Assembly: GCA_029881615.1 (NCBI GenBank)
Contig: JAOUMF010000035.1
Location: 1 to 10,355, forward strand
Direction: 5' to 3'
DNA: 10,355 nucleotides
DNA from: Alphaproteobacteria bacterium
Lineage (GTDB): Bacteria; Pseudomonadota; Alphaproteobacteria; UBA8366; JADFVY01
Shown here: positions 1 to 6,763 of the stretch, piece by piece
Layout of the letters: each line of letters starts with the position of its first letter
Numbering within the stretch: position 1 is the stretch's first letter
Translations under genes and position numbers: made by a program
Notes under the pieces: generated by a model
What the model was told of the DNA's origin: nothing
Seen by the model: the letters and a program-made list of their open reading frames with translations, nothing else
Databases searched by the model: none

Positions 1-27
1 TCATTGCTGTTCCCTTTGGTACGATGC

Positions 28-68
28 AAAAAAATGACCCGGCGCGACCAATCAGGGCGCGCGCCGGG
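28..68 (-). terminator. Intrinsic terminator of the exporter/small-protein operon
   Basis: Read on the minus strand, a perfect 9-bp GC stem (CCCGGCGCG pairing with CGCGCCGGG; plus-strand arms 60-68 and 38-46) is followed almost at once by seven T residues (plus-strand A run 28-34). It begins about 21 nt after the stop of the 54-residue ORF. That is the expected position for ending a transcript carrying the exporter and the small ORF, and it supports the small ORF being inside the transcribed unit. Confidence 0.9.
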
Positions 69-89
69 CCGTTCATTCTTATTCCCGGT

Positions 90-254
90 TTACCCGACCA
101 GGACGTATACGCCCAGTGCGATCAGCAAGGCGCAAACCAGCGCGACGAGATCCTCCGCACGGTCGCTTTTGAAGATCGACAAGGCGGAACCGCGATGGAA
201 CGTAGCCTTGCCTTCTTTTTGAAGATCGATGTTCTGGCTGTTATTTTCAGACAT
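90..254 (-). CDS. Small single-pass membrane protein (54 aa), downstream partner of the exporter
   Basis: The product is 54 residues: it begins MSENNSQNID and ends VYVLVG. Residues 1-34 are polar and charged. Residues about 35-53 form one hydrophobic helix (DLVALVCALLIALGVYVLVG) that ends at the C-terminus, so a tail-anchored or single-pass inner-membrane protein is expected. A strong GGAGGG Shine-Dalgarno lies 7 nt before the ATG at 254. An in-frame ATG at 260 sits too close to that site to be the main start. The gene begins 15 nt after the exporter stop and is followed by an intrinsic terminator, so the two genes are very likely cotranscribed. I do not recognise a family. By analogy with small subunits of other transporters (for example KdpF) it could stabilise or regulate the permease, but that is inference. 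The ribosome site, spacing, helix and terminator together make a real gene likely. Confidence 0.8.
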   Translation of the reverse strand: MSENNSQNIDLQKEGKATFHRGSALSIFKSDRAEDLVALVCALLIALGVYVLVG

Positions 255-261
255 GGTCATT

Positions 262-267
262 CCCTCC
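262..267 (-). promoter_or_regulatory. Ribosome binding site of the 54-aa ORF
   Basis: GGAGGG on the minus strand, 7 nt before the ATG at 254 and just past the exporter stop codon (270-272). It fixes the start at 254 over the in-frame ATG at 260, which would leave only 1 nt of spacing. Confidence 0.75.
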
Positions 268-269
268 GG

Positions 270-1832
270 TTAAATGGTTTCCTTGACGAACAACAGGATC
301 ACGATCAAGGACAGGACAGCCTTTAACGTGCCGACAATACCGCCAATGACCAGCGGCTGACCGCCCGCCTGACGCATTGCCGCACCCGTGATCTGCATCC
401 CCAGACCGGTCAGGCCGAAGGCAAACAGCCATGTGATCCACTGCCGGAATTTCGCGACCTTCTTGGCCGTGTGGTACACCGCGCCGTGGGCCTTTTTCAG
501 GATGTCATTGGCCTCCTTGGAAAGTACCCTGGAGTTGGTCAGGCCACGTATCTCGGCGTCGTCGTCGATATTGGCGATCTTCCGGCCCTCGATCAAGCGG
601 GCCAAGGCTTCGGCGCGGCTCGGGCTCTGGATTTTGCTGATTTCGGCGGAAAGCAGCGCCGTCTCTTCCGCCGTAAGCAACTTCGACTCCGCTAATTTGT
701 TGTCGAAATATTTACCCTGGTAATGTTGCGCAGGGGCGAAAATGCCCGTTGAGGACAGGGCGAACATCAGGATGAAGCCCAGCACGAAGAGCGGGAATTT
801 CTCGATCACCACCCTGCCGACATTTACCTGCGTGCCGGCGGCGGATTCTTCCCGCCGCACATACCAGATTGCCAGCCACAGGACGATTATCGGCAGGAAT
901 AATACGCGGGTGATGTTGAAGATTTCGGCTACCTTCAGGGTTTCGATTCCGTCCGGCTGATAAGCCAGGGCGGCACCTGCTACCTGCGCCGAATTGAGAA
1001 TGCCGGTTCCCGCCCAGGCGCCAAACTGGATATGGCCAAGATTGAGGACATGCCCGATGACCGGGAACAGAAACATACAGCCGACCCCCCAGATCAGGAT
1101 CGTGCCGATGGTATAGGCAATTTCCGTTGGCTTGGCCTGAACGACCGGAGCCGCCGCCACCGTGGCGGAAACCCCGCACACGCCCATCCCCGCGGACAGC
1201 ACGCCGCCCATGGAGTTCGGAATCTTTCGGCGCCCGCCAAGATACAGCACAAGGCCGACCGAGCCGAGCACGAAGAACCCGATCATCACGACCGAGAGTT
1301 TGCCGAGGTAAACCAGTTCCGCCAGGCTGTATAACGTGCCCAACAGGATGACCCCGGTTTTGAGCCCGAGGCGGGACAGTCGGACCCCGTTCTCCGCCCA
1401 GCCGGGAATCTTGAACACGTTCACGGTAATGATACCGGCAAGAATACCGATCACGACATAGTTCAGCCCCAGCACATCATGCAGATATTTGTCAGCCATC
1501 ACCGGGCCCATCGACTTGCTGATGACGGCGATCCATGGGGCGGCAAACCAGGTGACGATCATGGCGATGAACAATATGAAAATCGCTCCTGCCACGCTCG
1601 ACAGATAATAGTCGAGATTTCCCTCTTCGTGCTTGCCCCACAAATGCCAAGCGCCGACGAGAACACCGACAATGCCGAAGAAATACGACATGCCAGTCAT
1701 CTCACCCGTCTTCTTGCCAATTTTCAGATATTCAACTATTCCGTCCAGCAGGCCCGCATCCGTGGCGGCGGCCAGCGCCACCAGTAACACGCCCATGATC
1801 AGTAATGCCGGATGTTTCTTGGTGTAAACCAT
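270..1832 (-). CDS. YeiH/UPF0324-family putative sulfate exporter, unusually long (520 aa)
   Basis: A polytopic inner-membrane protein of the YeiH/UPF0324 'putative sulfate exporter' family. The family name is established; the substrate is not experimentally certain. The core runs from about residue 120 to 365. It includes a glycine/alanine-rich segment GVCGVSATVAAAPVV (217-231) and GAWAGTGILNSAQVAGAA (271-288), which match the two signature regions of the family. Typical members are about 330-360 residues. This one adds an N-terminal extension of roughly 120 residues containing about three extra hydrophobic segments (8-25, 49-65, 76-100). It also has a hydrophilic, charged, helical insertion of about 95 residues (367-462) between the last core helices. 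The final helices are about 465-484 and 495-515. The start at 1832 is chosen because GGAGG lies 8 nt upstream; a GTG start at 1847 would put that site inside the gene. A 54-residue membrane protein follows in the same transcript. Confidence 0.85.
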   Translation of the reverse strand: MVYTKKHPALLIMGVLLVALAAATDAGLLDGIVEYLKIGKKTGEMTGMSYFFGIVGVLVGAWHLWGKHEEGNLDYYLSSVAGAIFILFIAMIVTWFAAPWIAVISKSMGPVMADKYLHDVLGLNYVVIGILAGIITVNVFKIPGWAENGVRLSRLGLKTGVILLGTLYSLAELVYLGKLSVVMIGFFVLGSVGLVLYLGGRRKIPNSMGGVLSAGMGVCGVSATVAAAPVVQAKPTEIAYTIGTILIWGVGCMFLFPVIGHVLNLGHIQFGAWAGTGILNSAQVAGAALAYQPDGIETLKVAEIFNITRVLFLPIIVLWLAIWYVRREESAAGTQVNVGRVVIEKFPLFVLGFILMFALSSTGIFAPAQHYQGKYFDNKLAESKLLTAEETALLSAEISKIQSPSRAEALARLIEGRKIANIDDDAEIRGLTNSRVLSKEANDILKKAHGAVYHTAKKVAKFRQWITWLFAFGLTGLGMQITGAAMRQAGGQPLVIGGIVGTLKAVLSLIVILLFVKETI

Positions 1833-1840
1833 TAGGCAAT

Positions 1841-1845
1841 CCTCC
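1841..1845 (-). promoter_or_regulatory. Ribosome binding site of the exporter gene
   Basis: GGAGG on the minus strand, 8 nt before the ATG at 1832. It decides in favour of this ATG over the in-frame GTG at 1847, which has no comparable site. Confidence 0.75.
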
Positions 1846-1953
1846 ACCGTTCATGTTTGTAGGTGTTATTACATTTAGGTCAGGTTTGGATTGCCAGAAC
1901 GTTAGCACGCAACTTAATAACTAAAAAGCGTAAAAATTGAACTCGCCTTAAGT

Positions 1954-2006
1954 AAGTTTCACATAAGATCAGTCATTATCTTGCTATGAAGCGTTATCTG
2001 AAACTT
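1954..2006. promoter_or_regulatory. Nested dyad in the AT-rich leader between pcm and the exporter gene
   Basis: The 166-nt gap 1848-2013 is much more AT-rich than its surroundings. It contains an imperfect dyad centred near 1974: TTCA (1958-1961), AAGAT (1965-1969), 8-nt spacer, ATCTT (1978-1982), TGAA (1987-1990). An outer inverted repeat AAGTTTC (1954-1960) / GAAACTT (2000-2006) overlaps it by a few bases, so both cannot pair at once. There is no T-run, so it is not a classical intrinsic terminator for pcm. It lies about 120-175 bp upstream of the exporter start, a place where a regulator of the exporter could bind, or where the RNA could fold downstream of pcm. No convincing -35/-10 pair was found for the exporter in this gap. 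Confidence 0.35.
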
Positions 2007-2013
2007 TCTTTAA

Positions 2014-2646
2014 TCAGGCAATATCGGTGATCAGCGGCACGAATGCTACAGGGAGGCCGCGATCTTCCGTGGCTATACCTTCCGCATTTTTGGTCACCAA
2101 CGTCAGCACCTGTTCGTAACGCCCGACCCCGACGGGGATGACCATGCGCCCGCCTGGCGCGAGTTGGTCGACCAGGATTCCGGGAATTTTCGCGGCCGCC
2201 GCGGTAACGAGAATACCGTCATAAGGCGCATGTTCGGGCCAACCGAGCGCACCATCCGCGATTTTCACATGGATATTATCGTAACCAAGACGCTTGAGCC
2301 GCGCGGCGGCTGCCTCGGCCAATTCGGGGATGCGCTCGATGCTCCATACCTCGGCCACGCATTGGGCCAGAACCGCGGCCTGATAGCCGCAGCCGGTGCC
2401 GATCTCCAACACCCGCATATCCGGGCGGGGCCGCAGCATCTGGGTCATGGCGGCAACGATATAGGGCTGCGAGATAGTCTGCCCCTGGCCGATGGAGAGC
2501 GGCCGGTTTTCGTATGAATGGGGCTGTTCCCAACGGGGCACGAACTCATGACGCGGCACGCTATTCATCGCGTCGCGCACAGCCGGGTCCAGCCGGCCTA
2601 CGCCCAGCCAGCGCGCCGTGTCGCGTATGTCGGTGTCGATTTCCAA
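2014..2646 (-). CDS. pcm: Protein-L-isoaspartate O-methyltransferase
   Basis: Cytoplasmic repair enzyme that uses S-adenosylmethionine to methylate the alpha-carboxyl of L-isoaspartyl residues in aged proteins, starting their return to normal aspartyl linkages. Numbered from 2646 (210 residues), it shows the family block VPRHEFVP (30-37), GQTISQPYIVA (55-65) and the SAM-binding glycine motif VLEIGTGCGYQAAVLA (79-94). WSIER follows near 101, where the acidic SAM-ribose ligand sits, and the post-catalytic strand has APGGRMVIPVG (163-173). The start is uncertain. The codon at 2646 is TTG with no visible Shine-Dalgarno, and the open frame extends upstream through NQYAAARERLLLEI, which resembles Pcm N-termini, back to the TGA of the upstream gene without any ATG or GTG. 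Length is close to the usual 205-225 residues. It probably shares a transcript with the 169-residue gene. Confidence 0.93.
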   Translation of the reverse strand: MEIDTDIRDTARWLGVGRLDPAVRDAMNSVPRHEFVPRWEQPHSYENRPLSIGQGQTISQPYIVAAMTQMLRPRPDMRVLEIGTGCGYQAAVLAQCVAEVWSIERIPELAEAAAARLKRLGYDNIHVKIADGALGWPEHAPYDGILVTAAAAKIPGILVDQLAPGGRMVIPVGVGRYEQVLTLVTKNAEGIATEDRGLPVAFVPLITDIA

Positions 2647-2706
2647 CAGCAGACGTTCGCGCGCGGCGGCGTATTGGTTGGTTACCCCGGCATGTGCAAT
2701 GCCAAT

Positions 2707-3216
2707 TCAGTCGAAATCGAAATTGTCGAATTCGCTGATCTTCCAGCCCCCGCCAGCCCGCTCGAAAGTAATGGCACGCTGCCGGATCAAGGCATCTCCG
2801 CGGTCGTTCTGGGCCAGGAAATAGCGCAATTTGACCTGGGTCATGGTTTCGTTGATCCGGAAATCGAAAATCTCATAGCTGAGATAGGTCTCGGCGCCGA
2901 AACGTTCCCGGCGCAACGCGATGGCGTCGCTATAGCGCGAAGCCAGCACCGGATTGAGATATTCCTTTACCTTATCGCCGGACTTCAGGGCGGCGAAAAA
3001 TCCGGTCAACGAATCCCTTGCCTGCAGGATGGCGTTCATTTCCTCTTTCTGCAGGCCGGATACATCGGGATGTTCCCGCACGCTTCGAGTGATCTGCTCT
3101 TCCTTGAACAAGGCATCCGAGAACGCCTTTCCGATAGCGTCCTGTCCGGCCGCCGGCATGGAGGCCCATCCGGCCGCGACCGCCGCCATTGCCAGCATCT
3201 TGATAACTCTCGGCAT
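2707..3216 (-). CDS. Exported protein of unknown function (169 aa), possibly NTF2-like
   Basis: Residues 1-25 look like a signal peptide (MPRVIKMLAMAAVAAGWASM, then PAAGQ with likely cleavage near residue 24-25), so the mature protein is probably periplasmic. The mature N-terminus (26-75) is helical and charged. The C-terminal part (about 76-169) alternates short strands with polar turns and ends GGGWKISEFDNFDFD. A helix followed by strands and a terminal 'GGWKI' strand recalls NTF2/SnoaL-like lipid- or ligand-binding folds; this is a resemblance only and I do not recognise a named family. AAAGGAG lies 5 nt before the ATG at 3216, and a good promoter lies at 3265-3293. Its TGA is in frame with the pcm reading frame that follows, so it is likely the first gene of a two-gene unit. 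The homologous function and any link to protein repair are unknown. Confidence 0.8.
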   Translation of the reverse strand: MPRVIKMLAMAAVAAGWASMPAAGQDAIGKAFSDALFKEEQITRSVREHPDVSGLQKEEMNAILQARDSLTGFFAALKSGDKVKEYLNPVLASRYSDAIALRRERFGAETYLSYEIFDFRINETMTQVKLRYFLAQNDRGDALIRQRAITFERAGGGWKISEFDNFDFD

Positions 3217-3264
3217 GCCCGCTCCTTTCAGCGACTGCGCTTAATCCGCCACGCGAATCAAACT

Positions 3265-3293
3265 ATAATACCGTTTGCGGAAGTTTATACCAA
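3265..3293 (-). promoter_or_regulatory. Sigma70-type promoter for the 169-aa gene and pcm
   Basis: On the minus strand, TTGGTA (plus 3288-3293) and TATTAT (plus 3265-3270) are separated by exactly 17 nt, matching 4/6 and 5/6 of the sigma70 consensus. Transcription would start near 3258, giving a leader of about 40 nt to the ATG at 3216. It points away from htpG, making this a divergent promoter region. Confidence 0.6.
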
Positions 3294-3323
3294 GATTCCC
3301 CGGAATGGCGAGCCTGAACGGGG

Positions 3324-3354
3324 TTGCATGGCCGTGCGGGCTGTCACATATAAC
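3324..3354 (+). promoter_or_regulatory. Weak candidate promoter for htpG
   Basis: TTGCAT (3324-3329) and TATAAC (3349-3354) lie 19 nt apart, 40 nt before the htpG ATG. The hexamers are fair but the spacing is long. I looked for a sigma32 heat-shock promoter (CTTGAA with CCCCAT-like -10), usual for htpG in many proteobacteria, and did not find a convincing one in 3217-3393. Confidence 0.25.
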
Positions 3355-3393
3355 CGCTACCCCAACCAGACATATGATCAGAGAGCGATAATC

Positions 3394-5304
3394 ATGGCCG
3401 ACGCGAAGGCAAAACCGAAAAAGAAACCGGCGAAAAGCACTGCAAAGGCGGAGACACTGAGTTTCCAGGCGGAAATGAGCCGTCTGCTGGATATCGTCGC
3501 GCATTCGCTATACAGCGACAAGGAAGTCTTCCTGCGCGAATTGATCTCCAACGCGTCCGACGCCTGCGATCGGCTGCGCCACGACGCGCTGACAGCGCCC
3601 GAACTGGCGGCCGGCGACGGCGACTACCGCATCGCCATTACCGTGGACGAGGCGGCAAAGACGCTGACGGTCGCCGACAACGGCATCGGCATGAACCGCG
3701 ACGATCTGGTGGATAATCTGGGCACCATCGCGCGGTCCGGCACCTCGGCCTTCGTCGAGAGCCTGACCGGGGACGCGCGCAAGGATACCTCGCTGATCGG
3801 CCAGTTCGGGGTCGGCTTCTATTCCGCCTTCATGGTGGCCGACAGCGTTGAAGTGGTCACGCGCCGCGCCGGCGAGGGCGAGTCCTGGCGCTGGTCGTCC
3901 GACGGCAAGGGCAGCTTTACCATCGAGCCCGCCGAGCGCGAGGGCCGCGGCACTACAATCACCGTCCATATGCGCGACGACGACAAGGGGTATCTGAACA
4001 AGGACCGCCTGTCGGGCATCGTCAAACGCTATTCCGACCATATCCCCTTCCCGATCACCCTGGCCGAGGCCGGCGGCGAGCCCGAACAGGCCAACACCGG
4101 CGCGGCCCTGTGGACCCGCCCGAAATCGGAGGTGACGGCGGACCAGTACAAGGAATTCTATCACCACGTCGCCCATATGGCCGACGACCCCTGGTCGGTG
4201 TTGCATTTCCACGCCGAGGGCGTGATCGATTACCGGGCGCTGTTGTTCGTGCCCTCGATGCAGCCCTTTGACCTGTTCCAGCAGGACCGCGAAAGCCGCG
4301 TGAAGCTGTATGTGAAGCGCGTCTTCATCACCGACCACGAAACCGGGCTGGTGCCGCCCTGGCTGCGCTTCCTGCGCGGCATCGTGGATTCCGAGGATTT
4401 GCCGCTGAATGTCAGCCGCGAAATGTTGCAGGACAATCCGGTAACCGCGAAAATTCGTGGCGGTATCGTCAAACGCACGCTGGACGATCTGGAGAAAAAG
4501 GCGAAGGACGACAGCGCGGCTTTCGACGGCTTCTGGAAGAATTTCGGCGCGGTGCTGAAGGAAGGCATCTATGAGGGCGCGGGCGAGCGCGACCGGCTGG
4601 TCAAGCTATGCCGCTTCCGCTCCACCGCGTCCGATGGCCTGGTTTCGCTGGCGGACTATGTCGGCCGCATGAGGGAAGGGCAAGACGAGATCTACTACAT
4701 CAGCGGCGACAATGCCGAGACGCTTGCCAAGAGCCCGCAGTTGGAGGGCTTCCGCGCCAAGGGCATCGAGGTGCTGCTGATGACCGACCCGGTGGATGAT
4801 TTCTGGGTTCCGATGGTCGGCGTCTACGAGGAAAAAGCCTTCAAATCGGTAACGCGTGGCGGCGCCGACCTGTCGAAGGTCAAGGGCAAGGAAAAGGACG
4901 CACCGGAAGATAAGGCGGACGAGTCCGAACTGGGCCCGCTGATTGCCGCGGTGAAGCTGGCCCTGGGCGAAAAGGTGAAGGACGTGCAGGCATCTCACAG
5001 GCTGACCGACAGCGCGGTCTGCCTGGTCGCCGGCGAGCAGGACATGGACATCCACATGGAACGCATCCTGCGCGCCCACAAGCAACTGAACGAGGCCTCG
5101 GCCCGCATCCTTGAGATCAACCCGAAGCACGCGCTGATCAAGGGGCTGGCCGAAAGGGCCAAGGCCGACGCCAGCGCCCCGGTCCTGGAAGACGCCGCCT
5201 GGCTGCTGCTGGACCAGGCCCGGATCCTGGAGGGCGAACCCGTCACCGACCCGGTCGAATTCGCCCGCCGCTTGAGCAAGGTAATGGCGGCGGGGTTGGG
5301 GTAG
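3394..5304 (+). CDS. htpG: Molecular chaperone HtpG (bacterial Hsp90)
   Basis: Cytosolic dimeric ATP-dependent chaperone. Product is 636 residues, close to the 624 of the E. coli protein plus a basic Lys/Ala-rich N-terminal tail (about 2-19). The GHKL ATPase domain is intact: LRELISNASDACDRLR with the catalytic Glu at 49 and the Mg-binding Asn at 53, DNGIGM (95-100), GTIARSGTSAF (110-120), GQFGVGFYSAF lid/glycine segment (136-146) and the GRGTTITVHM strand (184-193). The middle domain carries NVSREMLQDN with its conserved Arg, and the C-terminal dimerisation domain ends ARRLSKVMAAGLG. The reading frame is open far upstream (to 2518), but that part is overlapped by two minus-strand genes. The ATG at 3394 begins MADAKAKPKK, and only the part from about residue 21 onward looks like HtpG. 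A weak GAGAG lies about 9-10 nt upstream of the ATG. Confidence 0.97.
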   Translation: MADAKAKPKKKPAKSTAKAETLSFQAEMSRLLDIVAHSLYSDKEVFLRELISNASDACDRLRHDALTAPELAAGDGDYRIAITVDEAAKTLTVADNGIGMNRDDLVDNLGTIARSGTSAFVESLTGDARKDTSLIGQFGVGFYSAFMVADSVEVVTRRAGEGESWRWSSDGKGSFTIEPAEREGRGTTITVHMRDDDKGYLNKDRLSGIVKRYSDHIPFPITLAEAGGEPEQANTGAALWTRPKSEVTADQYKEFYHHVAHMADDPWSVLHFHAEGVIDYRALLFVPSMQPFDLFQQDRESRVKLYVKRVFITDHETGLVPPWLRFLRGIVDSEDLPLNVSREMLQDNPVTAKIRGGIVKRTLDDLEKKAKDDSAAFDGFWKNFGAVLKEGIYEGAGERDRLVKLCRFRSTASDGLVSLADYVGRMREGQDEIYYISGDNAETLAKSPQLEGFRAKGIEVLLMTDPVDDFWVPMVGVYEEKAFKSVTRGGADLSKVKGKEKDAPEDKADESELGPLIAAVKLALGEKVKDVQASHRLTDSAVCLVAGEQDMDIHMERILRAHKQLNEASARILEINPKHALIKGLAERAKADASAPVLEDAAWLLLDQARILEGEPVTDPVEFARRLSKVMAAGLG

Positions 5305-5317
5305 GGAAGCCTACTCC
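5298..5317. terminator. Small hairpin holding both convergent stop codons
   Basis: GGGGTAGG (5298-5305) and CCTACTCC (5310-5317) form an 8-bp stem with one G-U pair around the tetraloop GAAG. The htpG stop TAG (5302-5304) and the stop TAG of the opposing transporter (plus 5311-5313) lie in opposite arms. There is no T-run on either side, so this is not a standard intrinsic terminator. It may serve as a shared 3'-end structure for both messages. Confidence 0.35.
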
Positions 5318-6567
5318 GCCGCCGCCGGGGCCACTCTCAATCGCGTTCCGGGTAGCTGTATGACGGCCAGGAAGATCAGGCCGGCGCCCGCGGCCATGAT
5401 CGCGAACAGGCCGTGGAAGCCCCAGTTGCCGTGGACGGCGGCGATGGTGGGGATAGTTATCGCCATGACGGCGAAGGACAGCACATAACGAATGGCGTAG
5501 GCGCGGCTGCGCCATTCGCTTTTGGCGATGCGGCCGATCAGCACGTCATTGATCGGCACCTGCCCGAATACCACCAGCATGAAGGCGACGGCGACCAGCA
5601 GCGCCGCCCCCCCGGTCAGGTTCAGCATGGCCAGGAACAGCGCCGCCTGCATCCCCGCCACGGCGGCAAAGACGACCCGTACCGAGTGATTATCCACCAG
5701 ATACCCCACCACGATCTGCGCAACCGAGGCGCCGGCCAGTACGGCGAAGGTCCACCAACCCACCGCCTTGCCGCTGGTCGCCAGCCCCGCCAAACGCTCG
5801 TCGAAAATCTTGGGCAGGGCGAAGGTGGTGCTTTGAAAAATGAAACTGCCGATGGCTGCGGTGAAGAAGATGATGGCGAAGACGCGGATCAGCATCGAAC
5901 GGTCGAGCGCCAGCGCCGGGACATGCCCGGCCTCGGCGCGGGGCGCGCGGCCGGCCGCCGCCTCACGCCGGTCATGGGCATGGCCGATCCGCTGCCAGAT
6001 CACATAGGCCACGCCGGTGGCCATGCAGGCGACGCCGGGGATGATAAAGGCCGCCCGCCACCCGTAATCACCGATCACCAACAGGGTGCAGAGCGGCGCC
6101 GCCGCCACCCCCAGATTGCCGAAAACGCCATTGACCGCCAGCGGCACGCCGGTGCGCTTGCGCCCCTGCACCACCATGGCCAAGCCGACCGGGTGATAGA
6201 TTGCCCCCAGCATGCCGGTCACCATGATGCCGCCCGCCAGTTGCCAGGGCGTCTGGGCGAAGGAGGTCAGTATCGCCGCCCCGCCCATGCCGAGGAAGAA
6301 CACCGCGATCATGCCGGTGCGGCTCCAGCGGTCGGCCAGCCAGCCGGCGGGTAGCGAAAACAGCCCGAAGGCGACGAATCCCGCAGACGAAAACAATACC
6401 AGGTCGGCATAGGTCATGTCCCAGTCAGACGTGAAACCGGGAATATCGACCTGGCGGTCGCTGGCGATGGCCATGGCCACCGTCGCGTAAATCAGAATCA
6501 GGAAATGGTCGAAGAAATGCCCCAGATTGAGGAACATGAAATCCACTTGCCGCCTTGTCTTGTCCAT
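5311..6567 (-). CDS. Major facilitator superfamily transporter
   Basis: An inner-membrane secondary transporter of 418 residues with about twelve hydrophobic segments in two halves. A polar loop around 193-221 (rich in Arg, Ala and His) separates the halves. The loop 2-3 motif of the superfamily is visible as GWLADRWSR (75-83; family pattern GxLaDrxGrk), and GAIYHPVGLA (121-130) is reminiscent of the fosmidomycin-resistance/Fsr-like and related efflux groups. The first helix begins FMFLNLGHFFDHFLILIY. Substrate cannot be read from the sequence; drug or small-metabolite export is the more likely direction for this subgroup, by inference. GAGGA lies directly before the ATG at 6567, which is a tight spacing; an alternative ATG at residue 11 has no better site. 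It converges on htpG with 6 nt between stop codons, and appears to be a single-gene unit. Confidence 0.88.
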   Translation of the reverse strand: MDKTRRQVDFMFLNLGHFFDHFLILIYATVAMAIASDRQVDIPGFTSDWDMTYADLVLFSSAGFVAFGLFSLPAGWLADRWSRTGMIAVFFLGMGGAAILTSFAQTPWQLAGGIMVTGMLGAIYHPVGLAMVVQGRKRTGVPLAVNGVFGNLGVAAAPLCTLLVIGDYGWRAAFIIPGVACMATGVAYVIWQRIGHAHDRREAAAGRAPRAEAGHVPALALDRSMLIRVFAIIFFTAAIGSFIFQSTTFALPKIFDERLAGLATSGKAVGWWTFAVLAGASVAQIVVGYLVDNHSVRVVFAAVAGMQAALFLAMLNLTGGAALLVAVAFMLVVFGQVPINDVLIGRIAKSEWRSRAYAIRYVLSFAVMAITIPTIAAVHGNWGFHGLFAIMAAGAGLIFLAVIQLPGTRLRVAPAAAE

Positions 6568-6710
6568 TCCTCGCCCCGCTTATCCCGCCCGCACCGATTA
6601 CCGGCGGCAGTATCCTTCCGCCGCCGCCGCCGCACAAGGGCGGAGAGATCCGCATAGTCTTTTTGCCGCCATTCATCGGCGGTTCAGGCGCGCCGTGCAA
6701 CTACGCTACG

Positions 6711-6739
6711 TTGTAGACAGGGGGCCGAACAGGTATGTT
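6711..6739 (+). promoter_or_regulatory. Candidate promoter for the two-module secreted protein gene
   Basis: TTGTAG (6711-6716) and TATGTT (6734-6739) are 17 nt apart, 24 nt before the ATG at 6764. The -35 overlaps a short dyad (CAAC 6698-6701, GTTG 6710-6713; CTAC/GTAG) that could be an operator. The gap 6568-6763 lies between divergent genes; it also holds a CCG x5 run (6618-6632) and no small gene I can support. Confidence 0.35.
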
Positions 6740-6763
6740 TGGCGTGCAAACGGGAGACATGAG

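Noticed and set aside
2518..3393. In-frame N-terminal extension of htpG by 292 codons
   Set aside because: It overlaps the antisense pcm and 169-residue genes, both well supported, and has no HtpG-like sequence. The ATG at 3394 gives normal HtpG length.
3508..4338. 276-codon minus-strand open frame inside htpG
   Set aside because: Antisense shadow of a highly conserved gene in GC-rich DNA, with Val/Gly/His-rich low-complexity composition and no ribosome site.
5413..6354. 313-codon plus-strand open frame inside the MFS gene
   Set aside because: Composition is Gly/His/Arg/Asp-rich, as typical for the reverse frame of membrane-protein codons; the transporter on the other strand has clear motifs.
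6618..6632. CCG x5 run near the divergent promoters as a functional repeat
   Set aside because: Short trinucleotide runs are expected in GC-rich DNA and nothing pairs or repeats it nearby at regular spacing.
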